Source of the DNA: Limiplasma sp031556335
Lineage (GTDB): Bacteria > Bacillota > Clostridia > Christensenellales > Aristaeellaceae
DNA length: 64,000 nucleotides
Assembly: GCA_031556335.1 (NCBI GenBank)
Contig: JAVBTE010000032.1
Coordinates: forward strand, 1 to 64,000
Reading direction: 5' to 3'
Numbering within the stretch: position 1 is the stretch's first letter; each line of letters opens with the position of its first letter. The position numbers and the translations under genes were made by a program. Positions 23,626 through 32,400 of this stretch are shown here, in pieces. Below the pieces are notes generated by a model. That model was not told where the DNA came from and did not search any database. It saw only the letters and a list, made by a program, of their open reading frames with translations.

Positions 23626-25476
23626 GTGTCGTGGGAAGAATTGGACATCAACAATCCGGATGTATATGCGCCCCGGGCTTACCCCCGCGTGCAAAGAGCC
23701 GTCCGCGCCATGGAAGGCGATGGGGAGGGGCGGCCGGCGGTGGGCGCGGGCAAAAGCGCGGCTTGGGCCGAGGAAGAGCCGGGCTTTGTGTTCGACCAGG
23801 ACCCGGCCTGGGGGGAATCCCTTTCAACGCTGGAGATTGACCGGGCTGCCCAGGCCGCCGGAACCGGCGGGGGCAGGGCCGGACAGCAGGCCCCCCGGCA
23901 GCCCAGGGCCCCGAAGCCGGAAGCCGCGCAGCCGGCGGAGAGCAAAGCCAAGGCCCGGGGCAACCGCTCCGCAGAACGGGCGGGGCGGAAGGGCCGGAAG
24001 GATCATCCCTATTTGTATGTCAGCATCATTACGGTTTGCACGCTGCTGATGGCGGTGGTGATCGTGATGATGATGCCCCAGGTGGGCGGGTATTTCTGGT
24101 CCGATCTGGGCAACTATGCATTTATCAACGGAGAGCTTTTGCGCTACGACCCGGAGGTGGTGGCCACATACAAGCAATACCGGGACTATATGCAGCAAGA
24201 CCAGATCTACCCCGGCGTTTTCGTGGACGGCACCCATGTGGGGGGCATGACGTTGGCGGAGGCCCAGGCGGCCCTGGCCAACACGGGGGAGCCTGCCAGC
24301 ATGTTTTCGGTCACCGTGTCCATTGGCAACCAAACCTGGCCCTTTAACAGCGGCAACGTGCCCGCCACCCGGGACCTTAGCAACGTGCTGGACCGGGCGT
24401 ATGCCATTGGGCGCACCAACACCACCGCCATTTTGGGCACCCGGCAGACCCCCTTCCGGGAGCGGGTGGCCACGGCACTGGACCTTCGGGAAAGCGGCGT
24501 GAACCTGACCACCAGGGCCGCCTACGACCATGAAGCGGTGCGAAGCCGGGTGAACGAGATCGTCGCCTATGTGAACCGGCCCGCCACCAACGCGCAGATC
24601 CAATCCTTCGACTTTGCCACCCGCACCTTTGCCTTTACCGACGGGCAGGTGGGGGTGACGGTGAACGAGGAGGAACTTTATGACAAGCTTACCGCAAGCC
24701 TGGACAACGCCGAGCAGGGCACGGTGGTCACCGTGCAGCCGGTGCTGACCCAGCCCACCGTAACCAAGACCCAGCTGCAAAGCAGCTTTAAGATGACAGC
24801 CGCCTTCACCACGGACACCACCAGCGACAAAAACCGGAACAACAACATCGATTTGGCTTGCCAGGCCATCAACGGCACGGCCCTGATGCCCGGGGAAAGC
24901 TTCAGCTTCAACAAGGCCACCGGGCAGCGCACCACGGAGAAGGGCTACCGGGAGGCCGGGGCCATCGCTGCGGGCCAGAGCATTGAAGAGGTGGGCGGCG
25001 GCATTTGCCAGGTGTCTTCCACGCTGTTTAACGCGGTGGCCAGGGCCAACCTGGAGATTACCAGCCGAAGCCCCCACGCCTGGCCCAGCACCTACGTCAA
25101 CAAGGGCGAGGACGCCACCGTGAACTGGCCCAATCTGGATTTTCAGTTCAAAAACAACCTGTCCGCGCCGGTGTTTATCATTACCTATTATAAAGACCGC
25201 AAGGTATCGGCGGAGGTGTGGGGCCTGTCCCTGGGGGACGGGGTGACCATTGACCTGAAATCCAACGTCGTAAAAACCATGGAGCCCTCGTCTGAGGTGA
25301 ACTATGTGAACAACCAGAACCTGCCCTATGGCACCAGCAAGGAAACCATCAAAGCCCGAACCGGCTACGTGGTGGAAACCTACAAGGTGTGGTACCAGAA
25401 CGGCAAGGAGTTCAAGCGGGAGAAGCTGCATACCTCCACGTACAGGGCGTATCAGCGGACGGTGGAATATAACTGA
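23626..25476 (+). CDS. VanW-family cell-wall protein with C-terminal G5-like domain
   Basis: A 616-residue membrane-anchored protein. Residues 1 to about 125 are a disordered, Ala/Pro/Arg-rich cytoplasmic segment. One membrane helix follows (VSIITVCTLLMAVVIVMMM, about 131-149). Outside are peptidoglycan-binding-like repeats of the type found before VanW, with YPGVFVDGTHVGGMTLAEAQAAL. The VanW core (GESFSFNKATGQRT...EVGGGICQVSSTLFNAVA) lies near 425-480, and a G5-like tail ends the protein. The start is GTG. VanW proteins are common in Clostridia but have no proven biochemical activity. Confidence 0.88.
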   Translation: MSWEELDINNPDVYAPRAYPRVQRAVRAMEGDGEGRPAVGAGKSAAWAEEEPGFVFDQDPAWGESLSTLEIDRAAQAAGTGGGRAGQQAPRQPRAPKPEAAQPAESKAKARGNRSAERAGRKGRKDHPYLYVSIITVCTLLMAVVIVMMMPQVGGYFWSDLGNYAFINGELLRYDPEVVATYKQYRDYMQQDQIYPGVFVDGTHVGGMTLAEAQAALANTGEPASMFSVTVSIGNQTWPFNSGNVPATRDLSNVLDRAYAIGRTNTTAILGTRQTPFRERVATALDLRESGVNLTTRAAYDHEAVRSRVNEIVAYVNRPATNAQIQSFDFATRTFAFTDGQVGVTVNEEELYDKLTASLDNAEQGTVVTVQPVLTQPTVTKTQLQSSFKMTAAFTTDTTSDKNRNNNIDLACQAINGTALMPGESFSFNKATGQRTTEKGYREAGAIAAGQSIEEVGGGICQVSSTLFNAVARANLEITSRSPHAWPSTYVNKGEDATVNWPNLDFQFKNNLSAPVFIITYYKDRKVSAEVWGLSLGDGVTIDLKSNVVKTMEPSSEVNYVNNQNLPYGTSKETIKARTGYVVETYKVWYQNGKEFKREKLHTSTYRAYQRTVEYN

Positions 25477-25483
25477 TCAATCA

Positions 25484-25510
25484 AAAACCACCAGCTTTGC
25501 TGGTGGTTTT
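25484..25510 (+). terminator. Terminator after the VanW gene
   Basis: A perfect 12-bp stem AAAACCACCAGC with a TTT loop, the complementary arm ending in TTTT. Confidence 0.85.
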
Positions 25511-25559
25511 GATATGGATCAAATCCAACGCTGCGTGAAAGGCACGTTCGCTTTTTCCT

Positions 25560-25634
25560 TTTCACCGCGTGAAACGCGGCGAAATCAGGGGTTCAGGGCG
25601 TAGCCCTGACGGGGTGCAGGGGTGGAACCCCTGC
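25560..25634 (-). repeat. 3'-end hairpin element, copy D (P1-P2-P3)
   Basis: P1 lies at 25560-25584 (TTTCACCGCG-tgaaa, one mismatch in the other arm), P2 TCAGGGC-gta-GCCCTGA at 25593-25609 and P3 GCAGGGGT-gga-ACCCCTGC at 25616-25634. It points to the uppP stop 16 nt beyond. Only the minus-strand side of this junction carries an element. Confidence 0.85.
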
Positions 25635-25649
25635 ATACGTATCCCCCTC

Positions 25650-26519
25650 CTACCCCAGCAGCCCTTTCACCGCCATGGCCACCTCGGGGATGTGAGCCCC
25701 GGCGTCCGGAACGTCGGTCAGCACGCCGGTGGCCTGAAGAATGATGACCAGGATGCCCAGAAGGATCACATACAGGGCAAACCCGTTGAGGGAAGCCTTG
25801 CTGATGATTCGCAGCATAAAGCGGATGGCAAAATAGCCGCTGAGGCCCGCCACCACCATGCCCGCCAGAATGGGGCCGAAATCGCCCACGGCGCCCAGGC
25901 CGCCGTCTTTGACGACGGACATGCCCTCGCTGAGCATGCCGGCCACAATGGCGGGGGCGCTCATCATGAAGCTAAATTTGGCGGCCTTCTCCCGGGTGAG
26001 GCCGGAAGCCACGCCCCCGAAGATGGTGGAGCCGCTGCGGCTGATGCCCGGAAGCATGCCGATCACCTGCACGCAGCCCATGGCCAGGGCCTGGGGAATG
26101 CGAACCTCTTTGCCTTCCAGATGGAGGCGCTCCCGGCGGCGGGCCAGGGCCTGGGTCAAAATCAGGAACAGGCCGGTCAGCAGGAAGCAAACGCCCAGGA
26201 TGATGTTGTGGGTCTCAAAATAATCGATCTGGTCGCCAAACAGAACCTTGGCGGCCAGCGCGGGAAGAGACGCGATGAAAAGCAGCAGCAAGGTTTTGTT
26301 TTGAATGGGATGGCGCAGCATCTGCCACCAGTCCTTCCAAAACACGATCAGCACCGGGATGAGGGTGGCCACGTGGAGCAGGATATTGAACAGAAGCTGG
26401 TTTTCCACATTGACATGAAACAGCGCTTGCAACAGGTTCAGGTGACCGCTGGAAGAAATGGGCAAAAACTCTGCCAGACCTTGAATCAAACCGAGAAACG
26501 CAGCCATCAGAACGCTCAT
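25650..26519 (-). CDS. uppP: Undecaprenyl-diphosphatase
   Basis: A 289-residue polytopic BacA/UppP-type enzyme that recycles undecaprenyl diphosphate to the monophosphate carrier used for cell-wall and glycan export. The catalytic segments LIQGLAEFLPISSSGHL and GMLPGISRSGSTI are both intact. About eight membrane helices can be seen. It is a single gene on the minus strand, divergent from the MBL-protein gene. It provides the carrier lipid that the GT2/GtrA pair in the sugar operon would consume. Confidence 0.95.
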   Translation of the reverse strand: MSVLMAAFLGLIQGLAEFLPISSSGHLNLLQALFHVNVENQLLFNILLHVATLIPVLIVFWKDWWQMLRHPIQNKTLLLLFIASLPALAAKVLFGDQIDYFETHNIILGVCFLLTGLFLILTQALARRRERLHLEGKEVRIPQALAMGCVQVIGMLPGISRSGSTIFGGVASGLTREKAAKFSFMMSAPAIVAGMLSEGMSVVKDGGLGAVGDFGPILAGMVVAGLSGYFAIRFMLRIISKASLNGFALYVILLGILVIILQATGVLTDVPDAGAHIPEVAMAVKGLLG

Positions 26520-26631
26520 CTTTTTCGATCCTTCCTCAAATTCGCATTGGACTGACGCAAAACAAACGAGTTCAGTATACTACATTTTGCCCGGGCTGTC
26601 ACGACGGATGCGGAAAGATTGCGGTTGATGG

Positions 26632-26659
26632 TTGATTGCCAGGGAAAGTTTGCTATAAT
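26632..26659 (+). promoter_or_regulatory. Sigma-A promoter of the ComEC-like MBL gene
   Basis: TTGATT (26632-26637), a 16-nt spacer and TATAAT (26654-26659). Confidence 0.7.
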
Positions 26660-26716
26660 GAAGGCGGAACAAAACCCGCCGCCCGTTGGCGGCAAGCCGA
26701 AAGGAGCGTGGGCCGG

Positions 26717-27613
26717 ATGAAAAGGAAAACCGCGTGGGTCCGCTGGTATCGGAGGGCGCTGGTGCTGCTGGTGGCTCTGGCGGTCTGCTTTGTGGTGGCC
26801 ACGGCCGAGCCGGCCACTCCCGATGCGGCTCAGCCGCAAAGCCCCTCCGCACTGTTTTTGAATGTGGGCAAAGCGGATGCGGCGCTGTATTTTTTAAGTG
26901 GACAGGTGTATCTGATTGACACGGGCACCAAAGACTCGGCCCCGGCCCTTTTGAAGGGGCTGGAAACCTATGGGATTAAGAAGCTGCATGGCGTTTTCAT
27001 CACCCACACGGACAAGGACCACGTGGGCGGGCTGAAAACCCTGCTGGAGTCCGGAATGGCGGTGGACCAGCTGTACGCCCCCCGGTTTCATAGCGAAAAA
27101 AGCGACGAAAAACACCCGGTGTACAAGGCGGCCCAGGAGTTTGACCTGCCCATGACCTGGCTTCAAGCGGGAGACGGGGTGGTTGTGGACGAGGGCACAA
27201 GCTTTACCGTGCTGGGGCCGCTGACGAAGGACCCGGAAAACGAGAACAATAACTCGCTGGTGCTGGATTTGCAGACCCCGGAGGGCAATATGCTGCTGGT
27301 GGGGGACATGGAGTTTGCCGAGGAGGAGGCGCTGCTGCGGGCCGGGGCCATTCCCAAGGCGACCGTTTTGAAGGTGGGGCACCATGGGGAGGACGACGCC
27401 TCCGGCGTGGCTTTCTTATCCACGGTCAAGCCCCAGTGGGCGGTTATCTCCACCAGCACCGAGGAAGAAAAGGATACCCCAGACCCCAAGGTGATGGGGC
27501 TTTTGTGGCAGGTGAAGGCGAACGTGGCCGTTACCCAGGAGGCCACCTGCGGCATTTTGGTCACCCTTGCGGCAGGGACGGCCACGGCCCAAAAGATCGA
27601 TTACAAGCCCTAG
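26717..27613 (+). CDS. Secreted ComEC-like metallo-beta-lactamase-fold protein
   Basis: A 298-residue exported protein: basic N-terminus, then a hydrophobic signal (ALVLLVALAVCFVVATAEPA). The rest is an MBL domain of the kind found at the C-terminus of ComEC. It begins SALFLNVGKADAALYFL. The metal motif is HTDKDHVGG, with NNNSLVLDL, LLVGDMEFAEEE and LKVGHHGEDDA further on. The ATG at 26717 has AAAGGAG upstream. Stand-alone secreted members are common in Clostridia and are thought to be nucleases or phosphoesterases. The substrate is not known. Confidence 0.87.
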   Translation: MKRKTAWVRWYRRALVLLVALAVCFVVATAEPATPDAAQPQSPSALFLNVGKADAALYFLSGQVYLIDTGTKDSAPALLKGLETYGIKKLHGVFITHTDKDHVGGLKTLLESGMAVDQLYAPRFHSEKSDEKHPVYKAAQEFDLPMTWLQAGDGVVVDEGTSFTVLGPLTKDPENENNNSLVLDLQTPEGNMLLVGDMEFAEEEALLRAGAIPKATVLKVGHHGEDDASGVAFLSTVKPQWAVISTSTEEEKDTPDPKVMGLLWQVKANVAVTQEATCGILVTLAAGTATAQKIDYKP

Positions 27614-27728
27614 GCGCACATTTCCTCCGTTCAGTCATAGGATGGTTTGAAGCCCTGAAAGGCTTCAGATGGCAGCCCGGATTCCCGGGAGGGCGGCCTG
27701 CCACCCTTTCCATGAAGGAGGAATGATG

Positions 27729-28409
27729 ATGCAACATCCGCCATGCGGTTGTGGGGCCTGCGGCCAGCATAAACCGATGGACCCCTGTGTACATCCCCAG
27801 CCCCCAAAACCGCCCAGGCCGCCTAAACCCCCTGTGGCCCAGGGCATTTTGGTGGACAAAATCATCGCTTGCGAGCGAAAGTTCATCCCCTCCCTGTGCA
27901 CGCAGCTTCAGGTGGAGGGCCTTCCCTGCTGCGCGCAGCCGCCCTTTGTGCTGACCATGGTACAACAAAGCAGCGCCCAACCTTGGTGGACGCCGCTGGA
28001 AAGCAAAGGGCCCTATGCCCGGATCTGTATGCGGGTGTGCATTCCCGTTTGCTGTCAGGTGAAGGATGCCTGCGGGCAGTTCTACGCGGCCACCGCCGTG
28101 GTGGAAGTGGATGCGTGCCTTTCTCCCGCCTGCCCGCCCTCGGACTGGTGGAGGCACCGCATTGTGATCGTGCCCTGCGTGCGGCTGTGCTCGCCGCCGG
28201 TGTGCTCGGAAGACTGCTGCTTCCCGGTGCAGCTGGAGGTGTCTTTGGAACTGTACCTGACCAAGCCGGAGCCCTGCATGATGCGCGCGCCCGCGCCGCC
28301 CTGCCCCGATCTGCCCCTGTACCCCCAACCCTGCAAGCCGCCTACTCCACCTTGTTGGCAACAATGCCCAGGAGGCCCGGACCCGTGTGGATGGCCAAGA
28401 CAGGGCTGA
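27729..28409 (+). CDS. Cys/Pro-rich protein, spore-coat-like (SPOCS/DUF3794-like core)
   Basis: A protein of about 226 residues very rich in Cys and Pro. The N-terminus PPCGCGACGQH is followed by a Pro-rich stretch. The core GILVDKIIACERKFIPSLC and ICMRVCIPVCCQVKDACGQFY...VVEVDAC recalls DUF3794/SPOCS domains of spore-coat proteins. The tail is again Cys/Pro-rich. Three ATG codons follow one another (27723, 27726, 27729). The last is best spaced from GGAGG. Its final 68 nt overlap the end of convergent degV. No membrane segment is seen. A spore-coat role is inferred from composition and the spore-forming host. Confidence 0.7.
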   Translation: MQHPPCGCGACGQHKPMDPCVHPQPPKPPRPPKPPVAQGILVDKIIACERKFIPSLCTQLQVEGLPCCAQPPFVLTMVQQSSAQPWWTPLESKGPYARICMRVCIPVCCQVKDACGQFYAATAVVEVDACLSPACPPSDWWRHRIVIVPCVRLCSPPVCSEDCCFPVQLEVSLELYLTKPEPCMMRAPAPPCPDLPLYPQPCKPPTPPCWQQCPGGPDPCGWPRQG

Positions 28410-29199
28410 CGGGGGAGATAAACGAATCCGCCACGTTCAGGGTTTCTTTCAGCCTTTCCAGCAGTTGTTGGGCCTCCTCCAGGGCGCGCCCATGAACAAC
28501 GGAAAGGCTGATTTTTGCTTGGCCGAATTTTTTCGCGGCCTCTTGCGCCATGGTTTCCACGGCGGATTTATAGCCCCGGGCCTTGGCCAGGGTTTCGTAA
28601 ATGCCGTCCGGGTTGATAAAAATGATGGGCTTGATCTGCAAAATGCTGCCCACAACGCCTTCTACCAGGCCGATGCGGCCGCCCTTGCGCAAAAATTCCA
28701 GCGTGCGGATCACAAACATGCCCAGCTGGGAGCTGCGCACTTCCATGGCCTTTTGGATGGCCTCGTCCGGGGACAGGCCGCCGTCCAGCGCTCGGGCCGC
28801 GGCCAACACCATCAGGCCCAGGCCGGTGGACAGGGTTTTGCTATCCACCACCCGGATGTTCATCCGCGCCCCAAAGTCCTCCGCAATCATGCGCACCATG
28901 TTGTAGGTGCCGCTGAGGCCGGAGGAGATGCACAGGTGAACCACATCCGTAACGCCTTCCGCCGCCAGGGATTCGTACAGCAAAGATACGTCCTCCGGCA
29001 AGGGCAGGCTGGTTTTGGGCAGTTCCTGCTCCAAAAGGGCATACAGCTCGTCCTGGCCGATGTCGATCCGGTCACGGTATTCCGCGTTCTGGCACACCAC
29101 CCGCAGGGAGATCATGCGGATTTGATGGGCCGCCAGTTGTTCATCGCTTAAGTCGCAGGAGGAATCCGTGATGATCACCGTTTTGCGTTCCTTGTCCAT
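28342..29199 (-). CDS. DegV-family fatty-acid-binding protein
   Basis: A 285-residue protein of the DegV family, which binds fatty acids (FakB-like) and may deliver them to a fatty acid kinase. The N-terminal VIITDSSCDLSDEQL and the ISSGLSGTYN loop line the lipid site, with VDSKTLSTGLGLMVLAAA and LEFLRKGGRIG typical of the family, and the C-terminal HTGPGLLGIV. It is a single gene with its own promoter. Its 3' end overlaps the Cys-rich gene on the other strand by 68 nt. Confidence 0.93.
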   Translation of the reverse strand: MDKERKTVIITDSSCDLSDEQLAAHQIRMISLRVVCQNAEYRDRIDIGQDELYALLEQELPKTSLPLPEDVSLLYESLAAEGVTDVVHLCISSGLSGTYNMVRMIAEDFGARMNIRVVDSKTLSTGLGLMVLAAARALDGGLSPDEAIQKAMEVRSSQLGMFVIRTLEFLRKGGRIGLVEGVVGSILQIKPIIFINPDGIYETLAKARGYKSAVETMAQEAAKKFGQAKISLSVVHGRALEEAQQLLERLKETLNVADSFISPVSPVLAIHTGPGLLGIVANKVE

Positions 29200-29243
29200 G
29201 GGCGCCCTCCTTGGCTTGCTGGATGAGTTTTCACCGATGGTCT

Positions 29244-29271
29244 ATTATAACACGCACCCGGGGATAGTCAA
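29244..29271 (-). promoter_or_regulatory. Sigma-A promoter of degV
   Basis: On the minus strand, TTGACT (29271-29266), a 16-nt spacer and TATAAT (29249-29244). Confidence 0.75.
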
Positions 29272-29360
29272 TGCGGCGAAACCGCAAAGACTGTCATTTT
29301 ATGGTTTGTTCATATTTTTTCAGGCGGGCTGTAACCTTCATCAACAAATGGGGGAATCGG

Positions 29361-29389
29361 TTGACAAAGGGACCCTGTTGGATTAGTAT
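29361..29389 (+). promoter_or_regulatory. Promoter of the giant repeat-protein gene
   Basis: TTGACA (29361-29366), a 17-nt spacer and TAGTAT (29384-29389). Confidence 0.55.
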
Positions 29390-29443
29390 TAAAATTGGTT
29401 TGTTGTGCATATCAGCGTTGATTTTGAAGGCGGAGGCGAAGGA

Positions 29444-32400
29444 ATGATGGTCTTCACCGCAAATATTCCATTCGGGAAAAGCAGGGCTCTTTCCAAGGCG
29501 TGCGCGTTGCTTGTGGCGCTTTGCATGCTGATGGGGGCGTTCGCTTTTGCGTCCGCGGAAGGGGTCACCACCCTGACCGTGGGGCTGAAGGGCGTTTCTT
29601 CCGACGACGCGCAGGTTTGGCGTTCCCTGTCCATCAGCGGCAGATTTGACGTGCAAACCCCCGACGGCCGCGTGCTGGGACGGGTGCGGGCCAACCCTTC
29701 CGATAAGGAAGAGGCGGCCGGAGAGAGCGACACCCTTGTCATTTCCGACGCCTCCCTGAGGACCGTGACCCTGGTGCCTGTGGCGGAGGACTTTGCGGAG
29801 GGCTTTGCCTGCCAGGGTAACACCGAGGTGGAGATCAAGCCCGGCGAAAATAACATGGCGACGGTGCTGGCCTATGCGAAGCAGGGCCTTTTCACCCTGC
29901 GGGACACCCTGGAAAACGGCAAGCCCGCCCCCGGCGGGGAATATGTGGTGCTGGATGAGACCGGCGCCATGATGCTCAGCGTTTTGACGGACGACCAGGG
30001 CCGCTATGCCTCCGCCAAGGCTTTGCCCAGCGGGCAGTATCAGCTGGTACAGATGCGGGCCGCCGAGGGTGCGGTTCCAAACGGCCAGGGCACGCCTTTC
30101 ACCATTCAGACCTATTTTGGCAACGAAACGGACATCGCTGCGGTGACGGTTTCAAGCAAACCGGCGCCCAGCCTGGGCGGCGAGGGCCTGAAAGCGCTGG
30201 AAACACAGCCCTTTGAGCAGGGCGACGACGAGGATACCAACGCTTATTTTTCAAAGCTTGTGGTTACAACGGGCAGCGACGGAACCAACACCGTGCCTCT
30301 GAAAGATTTTACGGTCACGCTTTTGCCCACGGCCCTGAAGGACAAGGTGGGAGAAAGCCGCGCCCCCGGGGTGGCCGTGGTGGTGGAAAGCGTCACCCCG
30401 CGCATTGAAACGGAAGGCGTCGCGGTGAAAGCCCAGGGGCTGAACAGCCAGGGCGTTCCGGTGGGGCAGCCCAAAACCGGCGCTTCCGGGGAGACCCTGG
30501 TGCTGGAGGACGCGGTGGGCGCGGCCATCACCTATGTGGACGCGGCCACCGGGGAAGCCGTGGTGCCGGAAGGCTTCAAGGGCGGCGACATCACCGCTTC
30601 GCTTGTGTACCTGCCCATCACCGCGTCGCCCACGGAGTACGCGCCCAGCGAAGCCCAGATTCGCGCGGAGGTCAGTTGCAGCGTTCAGTATCCCGACCGG
30701 GACGGCAACAGCCTGGTGACCGCCAAATCGGAAGCGGAACCGCTTCCCATCGATCTGGTGATTGACGATGGCAAACTGGACGTTGCCTACTCCGCCGAAG
30801 CCTTGCTAAACGGCGCGGGTGGCGGCAGCGTTCGCCTCACCTTGCAGGATATGGAAAACGGCGGCCTGCCCCAGAATACGGCTCTGGCCGTGGTGTTGCC
30901 TCAGGGGGCCAGGGCGGTGGATACCGGCCTTGGGGAGGGCCTTCGGCTGATTCGCACGGCGGAGCAGGACATGGTGGCGTTCTCCTTGGATCAGCTTTCC
31001 AAAAGCCAGGTGGAGATCCCCATCAAGGCCGGGCGGATGAGCAGCCTGGAGCTGCTTGTGCTGGACCCCCAGGGATTTCCCAAAACCCTGGACAATCCGG
31101 AAGGCGCGTCCATCAACGCGCCGGAGCACCGGAAAAGCCCGCTGCTGGACACCCTGCTGGGCCAGGCCCAGGGGCTGTACGCCGTTGTTCCCTGTACCCT
31201 TGCCAGCAGCCTGGACCTGGGCGAAGCCGCGCCCTGCGACAAGCAGCTGCTGACGGGCACCATGTATGAGGACGGCGACCAGAGCGGCTCCCGCACCCAG
31301 GACGAGCCCGCCGCAGTGAACCGGGGCGTGCTGCTTCGGGGGGATATTTCGGGCTGCTATTATGGCGCGGTGACGGACGAGGACGGCAAATACGCCATTT
31401 TTGGACAGGCGGACGAGGCGGACGCGTCCGGCATGCTGATTGCGGTGATGCCGGACAACACCATGAGCGTGGGCGCCCACCAAACGGGCAAGGTGGAGCG
31501 CAAGGGCATCGCCATTCCCGATACCGACTATCCCATCTCTTATTTGAAAATGGGCATGATTCGCGGGCAGGTGGCCCTGGACGAAGGCCAGCCCTTTGCC
31601 GGCGCCACGCTGACGCTGAGTTTTAACGGCCAGGATTTGGCCACGGTGGAAACCAGTTCCACGGGCGCATACAGCTTTGGCGGGCTTTCCACTGGCAATT
31701 TCCGCCTGAGCGTAAGCATTCCGAAGGAGCAGGATTTGGCCCTGGTGGCCAAAGAGAACGCCAAGCAGGAAAACAACTGGCAAATGGTGCTGGAAGAGGT
31801 GCCCCTGGTGTATGGCCAGGAAGCGGAAATCCCCTTCCAGGTGGCGTCTTTGGGCGCGGTGGAAGGCACGCTGACCCGGGGGGGCCAGCCCGCAAAGGAC
31901 ATGGCCGTGACCCTGAAAACCCCCAAGGGCGAAACGCTTTCGACAAAGGCGGACGAAAAAGGCGGCTATCGGTTTGAAGGGCTGCAGGCGGGCCAGTATG
32001 AACTGTCCCTGGAACTGACGGGGAACCTGTCGGTGGTGGCCGTGGACGGCCAACCCGCCGAGGCCCGCAGCGGCTACCAAGCGACGCTGGCCTTGGCTGC
32101 CGGCGCGACGGTGGAAAGCGCCATTGCCCTGGAGGAGACCGCGTCCATCACCGGGCGCATCAGCCAGCTGGGCGGGGGCCAGGACATTGCCGTGGCCTCC
32201 CTGAACGTGCAGCAAAGCGTAAAGACCCAGGATGACGGCAGCTTTGCCTTTGAGGGCCTGCCCGCCGGGGATTATACCGTATACGCCCCCCTGCCGGAGG
32301 GGAAGGACCTGCCGGGGGATTCCCCCTGGAAGGTGACCCAGCGGGGGGACATGATGTGGACCTCCGTGGCCCTGGAGGCGGGCAGCGCCTTTGCGTTGCC

